DNA from: Hygrophila difformis
Taxonomy: Eukaryota > Streptophyta > Magnoliopsida > Lamiales > Acanthaceae
Assembly: GCA_030278955.1 (NCBI GenBank)
Contig: JAOANR010000006.1
Coordinates: forward strand, 31,957,383-32,021,382
Direction of reading: 5' to 3'
DNA: 64,000 nucleotides
In this document: piece by piece, positions 12,201 to 22,319 of the stretch
Layout: every line of letters starts with the position of its first letter
Numbering within the stretch: position 1 is the first letter of the stretch
The notes under the pieces: model-generated
Told to the model about the DNA's origin: nothing
The model's database searches: none
What the model saw: the letters and a program-made list of their open reading frames with translations, nothing else
Program-made: the position numbers and the translations under genes

Positions 12201-12919
12201 TGCTCAAAGTAATTTTTAAAGTCACTCTCGGTGATCGTAGAAGGTAATCCTCCTACAAAAATCTTCTTGGTTCGTCCGGGTCCTGGTGATCCCTGCATGC
12301 TGGGACTGCTTCTACTTACCAAGTGTTGATCATCTCTTGGAACAGCTTTCTTTGCTTCCACCTGAATGGTGAAAGAAGATTGAATGGTCCATAATCCTAA
12401 GCTTTCAATGTGAACAATAAGAGAGGGTGCAATATGCTAGCTCACTTATACTCTATTAGAAACTAGAATTATACTCTATAAATTTGTGAATAATTAAAAT
12501 CAGACCAAGTCCTAGGACTAGGACATTGTGAAGATGTCCATTTTGAGAATGCAGGGACTATAAGTGTTCCGAGTAGATATTTGGAGTAGTAAATTTACTA
12601 AATAGCTAGCTCACTTAGAGAATAAGAATTATTTGGATGTAAAGATACAGCATTCTAAATCGGTTGTAATAACTAGATGATTACCAAACCAACTTACAGT
12701 TCGTCCATCAATCATGTGCTTCTCTTTAACCACTCTTTCAGCAACTGCAGGATCCGTAAAGACTACAAATCCAAATCCCCGAGCACGCCCCGTGGTTCGA
12801 TCTCTCATGATCACTGCCTCCACCACCTCCCCATAAGCTCCAAAATACTCCTTAAGACGATCCTCATTAGTGTCCCAAGAAATACCACCGATGAAAAGCT
12901 TGCCTCGATCAGTCTCCAT
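9276..12919 (-). CDS. Two-RRM glycine-rich RNA-binding protein (hnRNP1-like), 3 coding exons
   Basis: Coding exons are 12698-12919, 11167-12361 and 9276-9289 (complement), total 1431 bp, 476 residues plus stop. Exon 1 ends at ACT before GTAAGTT; exon 2 starts after CAG at 12364-12362 and ends before GTATTG; exon 3 starts after TTTTCTCAG and reads through to TAG at 9276-9278, giving a C-terminus NRGIAA typical of the family. RRM1 has RNP2 LFIGGI (8-13) and RNP1 RGFGFVVF (47-54); RRM2 has IFVGGL (108-113) and RGFGFITY (147-154). The remaining roughly 270 residues are rich in Gly, Ser, Asn and Tyr, a low-complexity tail. Family members are nuclear or cytoplasmic mRNA-binding proteins resembling animal hnRNP A/B and Arabidopsis RNP1-type proteins. 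Start chosen because RRM1 begins five residues later and an acceptor lies just upstream. Reading frame is intact; this is the only clearly functional gene in the window. Confidence 0.92.
9290..11166 (-). other. Large intron 2 of the RNA-binding protein gene
   Basis: An 1877-bp intron between donor GTATTG (after AATAGAG) and acceptor TTTTCTCAG. It separates the last 14 coding bases, including the stop, from the rest. Reading through the donor would give a longer tail ending at 11123. No gene is seen inside it. Confidence 0.75.
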
Positions 12920-13720
12920 CTTTACTGCACAAATTCATATCAAATCAAACCAAAGCCATTCTCCCAACCAAGCAAAAACAGCTTACAAAATGAACGGAAT
13001 AAAGGATACAGAAACAAAACAATGGCAATCTGCAATGGTCTGATTGCTACCAACTCTGGATAGAATCTGAAACAACTCTCTGATCCCTAGGAATGCGTGA
13101 ATCAATCCAACAATGAGTCCGCAACCAATACCGCAAGTTGAATCGATGAGATTGCAGGTTTCTATAGAGCAATCGATAAATTATTCAGAAAACTCATCAT
13201 CAGAAGCTGAATACAACAGATCCGAGCGCAATCAAAAATCCAACAAGCAACGAAATTATACCTTATCCAGAATGAAGAAAGAGATAACACACAAAATTCC
13301 GGCAGCAACCCAGCAGTAGCAGCAGCAGCAGCAGCAGCAGCAGCGAACGATTAAAAATAATAATAACAATAATTATCAACTGGGAAATGCTGGATTCAAT
13401 ACAAAACCATAAGATCCCTGATTCATCAATTCCGATTCAATACACGGACCCCTAAAAAATCATAACACATGTGGATCAAACAATCGCGCAATCGGACAGC
13501 AAAATCAGAAACAAAACAACATCAAAACAACAACAATCCATCAAACGGCGAATCTCCATTCCATAATCCATCAACCATTCACGACTCACCGCTTGAAGGG
13601 GAAGAAACGGATTGGAAAATTGATGAAACCAAGATCTTAGCTTTCTTTTCCTCGGTTATTCCACTCCCTTTTAATCTCCAAAATTTTTTAAATTAATAAT
13701 CAAAAGAAATGGAATTCCCT
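12920..13720 (-). promoter_or_regulatory. 5' UTR with probable leader intron
   Basis: Reading the minus strand, GTGCAG ends at 12925 just before TAAAG-ATG, a good splice acceptor. A strong donor GGTGAGTC occurs at 13590-13583. This predicts a 5' UTR exon upstream of 13589 (pyrimidine/purine-mixed, up to about 13720) and a leader intron of about 665 bp, as is common in plant RNA-binding protein genes. Transcription start not determined. Confidence 0.5.
13311..13344. repeat. (AGC)n microsatellite in the leader intron
   Basis: About eleven CAG/AGC units with one TAG interruption, within the predicted leader intron of the RNA-binding protein gene. Confidence 0.85.
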
Positions 13721-14389
13721 TCTTTTTCTTTGGTTATTCCACTCCTTTTTAAACCGCAAAAAATAAAACTGAAAAAAGAAATAAAAATTAAAAAAAAATA
13801 AATAATAAAAAGAAATGGAATTCTTTGAGATTACCCTGAGAAGATATTATCTATATATTAGAAAAAGAAAAAATTAGGTAAAAGCAAATATAAGGATACA
13901 TATATTTATGTAATAATGTATGAGAAATGAAAAAATAAGAAAGGAGATTGGTAGACTGAAAAATGAAAATCCTCTGGTTGTAGAATATTTGAAGTCTAAG
14001 GTAGATGACAGGACATGGTGACCTTCACCAGACCACCTTTTTCAATTTTCACCGTTTTTTACGCTCCATGTAATAATCTTTACTTTTCCTTATTTTCCCA
14101 TATATTTTCTACTAAACCACCTACTCATTTACTCCTACAAATATAAGTAATTCACAAATTCACTTGTTTTTATTTCTTTATATAACAAATCGATAGTATG
14201 TTGATTGTCGATCAAAGAATTCCACTATTAATTAATTATTATGGTGTATGGTATGGTGCGGATGAAATGGGCGTGTGGACATGCGGACGCCATTTTTTTG
14301 CCTTTGATCAATTTCATCATCCGACGGTTGAGATCATGTGCAGGAGTAGTTTCGTAATTTTACATTTTAGATATTTAATTTATTGTATA
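13721..14389. other. AT-rich upstream region, no gene
   Basis: Promoter side of the minus-strand RNA-binding protein gene. No clear TATA box or coding sequence can be assigned. Confidence 0.35.
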
Positions 14390-14860
14390 CGTAACATAGG
14401 CTATACAATTCAGCAACATGACATATACAACTCAGCGACGTAGTCAATCCAATTTCAGCGATGTGCCCTATGCAATTCGGCGATATTTGAAGTTAGAATC
14501 CTTTGAAGTTCATTGCGATTTTAAACGCATCTCAGTGACGGAGCCCACCCATTTCAGCGACATGGCCAATACAATTCAGCGACATAGCATATGCAATTCA
14601 GCGACATTATTGTATTTATTCCAGCCAAACAATTTTATACATTTTCACCGACATAGTGCTATGCATTTTAACGCATCTCAGCGACGGAGCGTTACACAAT
14701 TCAGCGGCATGGCATATGCAATTCAGTGACAAGACCAACACAATTCAATGACTTGATATAGTACTTCTCAGCAACATGCTATATTAATTTTCAGCGATAT
14801 ATATGCATATCTCAGCGACGTATTATGCATGTCTCAGCGACATGGTAAATGAAAAACCAT
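14390..14860. repeat. Degenerate short-period repeat array (CAGCGACAT type)
   Basis: About seventeen variants of CAATTCAGCGACATGGC or TCTCAGCGACGGAGC recur with a usual spacing of 20-25 bp. Units are diverged and spacing slips. It ends about 20-40 bp before the LINE starts. Related, in inverted orientation, to the array at 1120-1460. Confidence 0.65.
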
Positions 14861-14904
14861 TACACGTTTTTTATTGACAATTTTGTCCTTTTTAATTTAT
14901 GCCT

Positions 14905-15886
14905 TGGCTTTTGGCTTTTGTTTGATCACTACCTTGCGATTATGCCTTGGACTCGGGAGTTTGATCCAGCCACGACTTAAGTCAACAAAACCCTAGTTTG
15001 GGCTCGACTGAATGATTTTCCAATGCACCGATATCGGGAAGATATTCTGTGGGCGATTGCTTCTGGGATTGGCGAGGTTGTGAAGTTCGACACTAGTACC
15101 AGCCTATCGGCTAAGGGAAGATTTGCTAGGGTTTGCGTAGCCCTTGATCTTCAACAAGCAGTGGTAGGGAAACTAAGGGTGAATGGGCGATGGATCCAGG
15201 TTTCGTACGAGGGGTTACATCTTATTTGTGCCAAGTGTGGCCACTATGGCCACTTCGAGAGGGATTGCATGGCGGGCAATGTCGGGGAGACGGATGAACC
15301 GGTGGCACGCCCGCATACTGACGATAGCGCTGGCGATGGGCAGCCGAGAGAGGATGCTGACACGGGGGATAAGGTGGATGTTGGGATGTCGGATGTCGTT
15401 CTGGGAGGTGGAGGATTGCCGGAGGGAGAGAAGGTGTTTGGGGAATGGATGGTAGTGACTCGAAGGAGGAATCGGGGGCCTCGGAAACCTAGGGTGGAGG
15501 ACGACCTGAAGGCGGATACAACAAGTGCTACTGGGAAGCCGGCCTATGAGGGGGCGGGGGTGAATGATACGTTGGGGCAGAAGGGGAAGGAAGTGGCCAT
15601 TGTGGATCCTGCCATGATGGGATCTACGAGCCATGGCTCTGGGGATGTGGGCTTCAGAGGAGCTGGCACCAAACGGCCGAGGCGGGAGGCTTCTTCGGAT
15701 GGGGGAAGGATCTACTCATGCAGACAACTCGCCTAGATATTTGGCTCACGGTGCGAGGCCGCCGGCAGGAGGGTTTCTGCTGCTTATGAACGAACAAGAA
15801 GGGGATAATGGCGTACAAGATCTGGATGTGGATTCACGGGATGAGGAGAGGTGGGAAGATGCGAATGATGCAAGCATGCGATCTTG
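14905..15886 (+). pseudogene. LINE ORF1, C-terminal half with CCHC zinc knuckle
   Basis: Opens in FDHYLAIMPWTREFDP, has a TAA at about 14978, then runs ARLNDFPMHRYREDIL and CAKCGHYGHFERDC, a CX2CX4HX4C knuckle near 15227-15268. The C-terminal half is acidic and low complexity; a single-base frameshift near 15700 moves the end from 15736 to 15886. This is the nucleic-acid-binding ORF1 protein that packages LINE RNA. It is non-functional because of the truncation, stop and frameshift. Confidence 0.8.
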
Positions 15887-15921
15887 AGGGTATTCCTCCA
15901 CCTTTTTTGTAATATTGTTTT

Positions 15922-18900
15922 ATGGTTTTCCGCGATTATTCGATTATAGTATGGAATGTGTGTGGAGTTATGAGTCGCACTGGCTAGCGCTGGGTCAGCG
16001 AGTTGCTACATCAACATCGGCCAGATGTTTTATGTATCTTAGAGCCCAGGGGTGCGTTTGAACGGACGAGAAGCTTCTTTGTCCGTCTTGGTTATGTGCC
16101 GGTATGTATTAATGAAGCAGTCGGAATGGGGGGGGGGGGGGGCGTCTGGGTGCTCAAGGGCACACATGTGCCTTGTTCAATTTCAGTAATTACGGTGACT
16201 GACATAATGATTACTCTGGATCTATCTTTAGGTTCTGTGACTTGGCTATTCACAGCCATTTATGCGGACCCTAATTACCAACGGCGGAAAAGGAATTGGG
16301 AGTCGTTGGTGCAGCTTGCTAATGGTATGGTCCGACCATGGGCAGTCGTTGGTGATTGGAATGAGATTGTGGCAGAGGAGGAGGTGGCGGGCGGCGTTTA
16401 TTTGCAGGAAAGGGCGAATGAACTCCGCAATACCTTTAGTCATTGCAGGCTGATGCAATTACCTACTGTTGGTCCTGAATTCACTTGGACAAGGTCGGCT
16501 GGGGGAGGGAGGCGTATTAGCAAAAGGCTAGACAGGGGCATGGCTACACTTTCCTCGATGGACAGATTTGAGAAGGGAAGAATTATTCATCTGCCTAGGC
16601 TGGGATCGGACCACTGTCCGCTACAACTAGTGTGTGGTGACCGGTTCAAGCATTGTGGGCGGCCAACTTTCCGCTGGGAGGCTGCTTGGAGCAAGCATCC
16701 TGCTTATATTGAGGTTATCCGGAATAGCAAGGACCGCAGGGGGCCCCTCCAGGTGATGCTTGAAGATATTCAGGCTAGCTCCTATGAATTTAACAAGGAA
16801 GTGTTTGGGAACATTAGGGACCGTAAGCGGAAATTGAAGAATCGGATCTTGGGGGTGGACAAACGATTAGTGCATGTGGATTCGGCATGGCTATGGCGGA
16901 TGTTGGGCGAACTGCAAAGGGAGTTGGAGGCGGTGTTAGTGGAGGAGGAAATATTATGGCATCAAAAGTCTCGAGAGCAATGGATTCGTCTGGGGGATCG
17001 GAATACCCGATACTTTCATGCTCGCACTCGGGTTAATAGGAAACGGATGAGGATATATGGACTGGAACTTCCGGATGGCACATGGGAGGAGAACCCGGAA
17101 CAACTGCATGATCATGCGATCGCGCATTTCACTGCCTTGTTCCGCCAGGGGGTGTCGGAGGGCGTTGAAGAGGACCTGGTGCCTCTTGATCGACTCTCGG
17201 AGGAGAATAAGGGTTTCCTGGAGAAGGATGTCCATCCGGGGGAGGTGGAGGAGGCACTTCATACTATGAGATCGTTAGCCGCTCCGGGACCTGATGAATT
17301 TCCCGCGGCATTCTTCAAGGAATATTGGACTATCCTGTGGGAGCCAGTTGTGGACTGGGTAATGAATATTGTGCGAACGAGGAAGCTGCCGAATAAGTTG
17401 GGCCATGCGTATATGTGTTTGATAACGAAAGTTGAGATCCCTCGCACACTTAGTCACTTTCGGCCGCTCATGCTATGCAATGTGACATTGAAATTGGTTA
17501 CTAAAATCTTAGTCCGGCGGCTGAGACCAATATTATGTGAGATTATCAGTCCCTTTCGGTCGGCATTTCTCCCTGGAAGGGGCACGGCAGATAATAGGGT
17601 TATTCTGCAGGAGATTGTTTCCACCATGGAGAGCTCGAGGGCTATGGGTAAGGCGGTTGTGATCAAGATTGATCTTGCGAAGGCATATGACACTGTCAGG
17701 TGGGATTTTCTAGCTAGCTGTCTTGATGAGTTGGACCTTCCAAGAGGATGCAGGGAACTTATTATGGAGTGTGTGTCTTCGGCTAGTTTCTCCATCCTAT
17801 AGAATGGGAGTCCCATTGGTATGGTGACCGCTGAGCGCGGCTTACGCCAGGGGGATCCGTTATCCTCATACCTCTTCGTGATAGTTATGGAGAAATTGTC
17901 TCGGACGATTCTGGATGAGGTAGCCAAGGGGCGGTGGAGGCCGATCCGTTTGAATAGAGGAGGTGTGGGGATCTCGCATCTCATGTTTGCCGACGATTTA
18001 ATCTTCTGTTCAGAGTTGGATGAGGGAAGCATCACCTGCATGGGATGAGTCCTTGATAGATTTGGTTCGCAGTCCGGATTAATGATGAATGCGTCGAAAT
18101 CTTGTGCTATTTGCTCGACTGGCGCGACTGATCTGGAAAAAGCCTTGTTGAATTCGAGGCTTGGGGTGGAGGTTGTTCTAGAGTTAGGATCTTACTTGGG
18201 ATTTCCTATTATTCATGGGCGCATGAAGGTAGCCCACTTTGATCCTTTGCTTCGGAAACTGGAGGCGCGGCTGGAAGCTTGGGCGGAGATCCTTTTGAAC
18301 AAGGCCGGACGGGTAACGCTAGCGAGAAGCGTCCTCTGCTCGCTGCCGGTCTACATCATGCAGCTCCATTTATGTCAGGCAAGGGGAATTCATCTAGTCA
18401 ATTGGGATGTTGTCACCAGGCCGCGGCGGATGGGGGGGCTTAGCATTCGGACAAGTAGGGAGATGAATGTGGCACTCATGGGGCGCTTGTTATAGGATCT
18501 TGTGATGGACTCGCCTAAGCTTTGGGTTCAAGTTATGAGGGGGCAATATAAGTTGGAGGCGGGACTCTTTCCTCGAGAACATTATCGAAGCACAAAAGTT
18601 TGGAAGAGTTTGATTAAGGTTGGCAAATCCTTGGAGACAGGTTTCGGCATAAGGATTGGACGGGGGCCTGTTCGTTTTGGTACTCCCCATGGTGGGAGGG
18701 GAAGTGTTTACATGAATTGGTGCCGTATGTCCACTTCAAAGATATGCATTTGCAGGTTAAGGATGTGATCAATAATGGGGCTTGGAGGCTTAATACTCTT
18801 TACACTGCTCTCCAGGATGACGTAAGGGACAGGCTCCTCCAGACGGCAGTGCCTTTCTTGAATGAAGGGGTTCCGGATGTAGTCCATTGGCGACTTGAAA

Positions 18901-19936
18901 CTAGTGGTAAGTACTCGGTGAAGTCCGGTTATACGTATTTCCGAGCGGCTGGCGAAGAACCTGGAGGATGGAACTGGATGTGGTGCCAAGGGAGATCGGA
19001 GAAGGTAGGCATTCTTTTTTGGCTTATTGGACAGAATGCGCTTCCATGCAACTATCTTAGATTTCATAGAAGGCTATCCGGATCCCCTCTATGTTCCATT
19101 TGTGGTGATCAGGAGGATGATTGGGTGCATGCATTTTTCACATGCACGTGGGCTAAGGAGGTGTGGTGTCGGGTGGGGGTTTTCCAGAGGCATATCCAGC
19201 CGCTCCATGAAGTGTCGCGGGAGGACAATCGTTTCTGGTTGGAATGGATGTGGAGGATGTTTGGCCTGCAGTTTGTTGCTTACATTTGGATAGTGTGGCG
19301 AGAGAGGAATGAGCGCATCTTCCGCCACAATGGAAGCACGACGGACAGCCTGGTGTTCAAGGGGATGCGGTACTGGCAACGGCTGAGCGCTGCTGCAGCC
19401 TTGGCGAGGCCCGGGCGGCAGCTGGAGGTGGTTAGGTGGACGAATGGAGAGGTTCTTGGGGACGTCCTCCATTCTGATGGTTGTGCGCTGAAGAGTCCGA
19501 GCCGGGCGGGGTTTGGTGCAGTGATCAGGGGCGCGGATTTGGGGTGTGAAAAGGTGGGTGTGGTGGCTATTTGGGTGATCGACCGATCTTGGAGGTGGAG
19601 ATGATAGCTTTGTGTAGTGGGCTTCGGTTGGCGGAAAGCTTGGGTGTTCATTTGCACTGCTGCTTTGTCGATTCCATGGAGGTGGTTCGGATGGTGCTGG
19701 GTGAGATGGGAGAGGGACATCGGTTGTGGCCGATTCTTAAGGAGGTGCGGGATCAGATTCGGAGGGCGGATTGTCAGCTTCGGCATATCTATCGTGAAGG
19801 GAATTCAGTCGCAGATGCACTGGCGAGGAAGGCTACGCTGGCAGAGGAATTTTTTACGACATGGGCATTCCCTCCGGACGAGGTGGTGGTTCAGTTAGCT
19901 AGCGATATGGAGGGCGTCGCCTACCTGCGGCGCTGA
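15922..19936 (+). pseudogene. LINE ORF2: endonuclease, reverse transcriptase, zf-RVT, RNase H
   Basis: Starts at ATG 15922 (MVFRDYSIIVWNVCGV) with an in-frame TAG near 15985. Endonuclease domain about 16003-16630 (GDWNEI, then SDHCPL, the catalytic Asp-His end). Reverse transcriptase about 17280-18050, with KIDLAKAYDTV, LRQGDPLSSYLF and the active-site FADDLIF. A TAG interrupts it near 17800 and a TGA near 18046. zf-RVT region about 18890-19170 (CSICGDQEDDWVHAFFTC). RNase H about 19450-19900 with a frameshift at about 19600; the tail reads GNSVADALARKA and ends at 19936. A TAG also lies near 18493. At least five breaks, so dead. The RNase H fused to an L1 ORF2 is a known plant LINE feature. 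Confidence 0.88.
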
Positions 19937-20067
19937 ATGCTTTGCCATTTTTGGCTCGAGTTCTTGTTTTTTTCTTTTATTTACTTTTTCTTTGTATTTG
20001 CTCGCCTTCTTAGGCTGTGTTACCCAAAGAAAAAAAAAACCTTTTTTGGAATTACTTGTGAGTGCTC

Positions 20068-20114
20068 AACTAAATGATTTATTCCAAGCGAAAAAAAAAC
20101 TAAATGATTTATTC
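20068..20114 (+). mobile_element. Micro-insertion: LINE-tail-like 13 bp between 17-bp direct repeats
   Basis: The direct repeat AACTAAATGATTTATTC at 20068-20084 and 20098-20114 flanks CAAGCG plus an A-run. This looks like an extremely 5'-truncated target-primed insertion. Confidence 0.6.
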
Positions 20115-20120
20115 ATATTC

Positions 20121-20170
20121 AACAATCGTAGTATTTTCTACCAAAAAGAAAAAAAAACAATCGTAGTATT
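20121..20170 (+). mobile_element. Micro-insertion: LINE-tail-like 20 bp between 15-bp direct repeats
   Basis: The direct repeat AACAATCGTAGTATT at 20121-20135 and 20156-20170 flanks TTCTACCAAAAAG plus an A-run, resembling the 3' ends of the LINEs here (GTTACCCAAAG-A(n), TTATCACC-A(n)). Confidence 0.6.
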
Positions 20171-20251
20171 ATTTTTAATAATTTAATTTTAAAATTCAAT
20201 AATATAAATATTTTTAAAAAATTAATTGTTCATTCTTAACGTTAACAATTA

Positions 20252-20510
20252 CTACCTCCGTTCTCAAGAAAGTGCAACATTCCTCCATTGCACGCAGTTC
20301 AATACACATTTTTAACGATCAATAACTCAAATTGTGTATAAGTAAAAATTATAAAAAGTGGATATTCTAAAACTACAAGAAAAACGAATCCAACAAAATC
20401 TCACTTGACTATATTTTTCCTTGTATAACTATGATAAAAATTGGAATCAAAGTCGAACAATGAATAGTAGAAAATAGTGCAATGTTGCACTTTCTTAAAA
20501 ACGGAGGAAG
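20252..20510. mobile_element. Stowaway-like MITE with 30-bp TIRs
   Basis: CTACCTCCGTTCTCAAGAAA followed by GTGCAACATT is inverted at the right end with only a few mismatches (AATGTTGCACTTTCTTAAAA then ACGGAGGAAG). TA flanks both ends (20250-20251, 20511-20512). Confidence 0.75.
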
Positions 20511-20775
20511 TATTATTATTTGAATAGCATGGCTTTTCGCCTTCTTTAAGTAAAAAATCTCGTGCTTCACCATGTAAAAAAAATAATATTAATTCAATGG
20601 CTTGTTTGAAAATCAAGAAATGAACAAATCATAGAGAGCAAAGTATATTTAAACAACAAACATTAATAATGACCAACATAAAGTAATATTGCTAGAAAAT
20701 CTGCTTCATAAGTAAATAAATTTAACATGAGTAAATTAGGTCCACTCTATTCCTCTATATCTATCTATCTATATA

Positions 20776-20856
20776 AAAAGTGTTGATCTTGTGAACAGTA
20801 CCCAACAAATCTATAATATATTAAAAGTGTTGATCTTGTGAACAGTACCCAACAAA
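20776..20856 (+). repeat. 34-bp direct repeat, Helitron-5'-end-like
   Basis: AAAAGTGTTGATCTTGTGAA continuing to CCCAACAAA occurs at 20776-20809 and 20823-20856. Each copy follows TCTATATAA- or TCTATAATATATT-type sequence, which resembles plant Helitron 5' ends. No matching 3' end was found. Confidence 0.5.
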
Positions 20857-21013
20857 ATTTCCTTTTATAGTATACTACATTATTGGGCCTTCAGCCTGGC
20901 TAAACAATATTTTACAACAAAAAAAAACCCATGTAAAAAATCTGCAGAAAAGGGTAGAAACAATTGCCTGTCAAATATCCAAAAATATGCATTTGATTCG
21001 ATTAGGTAAAAAA

Positions 21014-22053
21014 GGAAAAAAGGCCAAATATATCTATTTTATTTTAAAAAAAAATCAAATCTATCCTTTTTCTATTTTATTACCGAATTTATCCTCTACA
21101 TATGCTAATTATATCATGAAATATCCTAAATTCACTAATCGTGGAATGCCTGCTGACGTGATAATAAATTAACTTAAGCCCTACACGCTTGATCGAATTT
21201 GAAGTGTGTCTCAATTAGGGCTGGGAAAAAATATCGAATATACTGCATACCGCACATATCGTATCGAAAAAATACCGAAAATATCAAATTTTTCGGTATA
21301 CCGTAATTTTCGGTATGGTATCATACCGTACCGTAAGATTTCGGTACGGTAACGGTATAAATTTTTTGATACCGCGGTATACCGCTACCGTACCGAACTT
21401 TGGTATATACCACGGTATCGGTATATACCGCGATACCGTTATATACCGTAAATCGGTATGTTGGTATATAGCGAAAGTTCGGTATACCGGTATATACCGT
21501 AATACCGGTATGTCGGTATGTAGTGAATGTTCGGTATGTCGGTATATACCGCGATATGGTATGCCGGTATGTACTAAATGTTCGGTATAACGGTATATAC
21601 CGAACTTACCGGAATGTCGGTATGGAAACGGTATGGAAATATTTCATACCGAAACTTTCGGTATACCGAAATGTTCGCTACGGCAACGGTATGAAAATTT
21701 TCATACTGTAAAGTTCGGTAAGTTATACGGTACAGAGAATTTTTTTCGGTATGATACCGTACCGAAAATTACGGTATACCGAAAATTTCGATATTTCTTT
21801 TTTCGATACGGTATGTGCGGTATGCGGTATACTCGGTATTTTTCCCCAGCCCTAATTGAGAGACACTTCAAATCCCATCCAGCGTGTAGGGTTTAAGTTA
21901 ATTTATTGCCACGTCAGCAGCCATTCCCCGATTAGTGAATTTAGGATATTTCCGGATATAATTAGCATATGTAGAGGATAAATTCGGTAATAAAATAAAA
22001 AGGATATATTTGGTTTTTTTTAAAACAAAACGGATATATTTGGCCTTTTTTCC
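21014..22053. mobile_element. MULE-type foldback element with about 210-bp inverted repeats
   Basis: The left arm begins GGAAAAAAGGCCAAATAT and the right arm ends with its exact reverse complement. Arms of about 210 bp stay similar out to the TTAGGGCTGGG / CCCAGCCCTAA inner edge. The 10-bp repeat AGGTAAAAAA flanks both sides (21004-21013, 22054-22063), consistent with the 9-11-bp duplications made by Mutator-like transposases. It encodes no transposase. Confidence 0.75.
21236..21845. repeat. Palindrome-rich CGGTAT/ATACCG core
   Basis: More than thirty copies of CGGTAT or ATACCG in both orientations fill the loop of the foldback element. The outer edges TAGGGCTGGG and CCCAGCCCTA are also inverted. 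Could be a nested hAT-like MITE flanked by AATT, or part of the same palindrome. Confidence 0.6.
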
Positions 22054-22063
22054 AGGTAAAAAA

Positions 22064-22319
22064 AAAAACACCACTTTACCACACTGCGACACTGCGCAGT
22101 CTGCACTACCATTTTTCATCATCATCTCCTCTGTGCTCTGCTCCCATGTTATATGCGACACTGTCCTCGCGAATAAATCCAGCCCAAAAACGCCCTTGGT
22201 TCGTCCCTGTTTCCGTCGCCTCTTCTCTTCGCGTGAACCACTACCGCACTCTTTATCTACTCCAGCCATTGTGCCGCTCTGCATTCCTATTCGTCTCCCC
22301 CAACCCCAATGGAACATAG
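22064..22319 (+). other. Probable host-gene 5' region interrupted by the gypsy insertion
   Basis: Pyrimidine-rich sequence with a different composition from its neighbours, ending CCCAATGGAACATAG. CATAG is the target duplication of the retrotransposon that follows. An ATG at 22309-22311 would be split from its continuation at 31878. Confidence 0.45.

Larger units (their letters stand above)
14880..20040 (+). mobile_element. L1-type LINE with RNase H domain, 5'-truncated, inactive
   Basis: ORF1 C-terminal half with a CCHC knuckle, then ORF2 with endonuclease, reverse transcriptase, Zn-binding and RNase H domains, then a 3' UTR ending TGTGTTACCCAAAG plus an A-run at about 20030-20039. The ORF1 N-terminal domain is missing, so the copy is 5' truncated at about 14880. 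I could not confirm the target duplication. GC content is clearly higher than in the surrounding DNA. Confidence 0.88.

Noticed and set aside
14390..14860. Regularly spaced short repeats resembling a CRISPR array
   Set aside because: Plant nuclear DNA, diverged units, irregular 20-25-bp spacing and no unique spacers; treated as a degenerate tandem repeat.
15023..15736. A host CCHC zinc-knuckle protein gene
   Set aside because: Directly followed by LINE endonuclease and RT in the same orientation; it is LINE ORF1.
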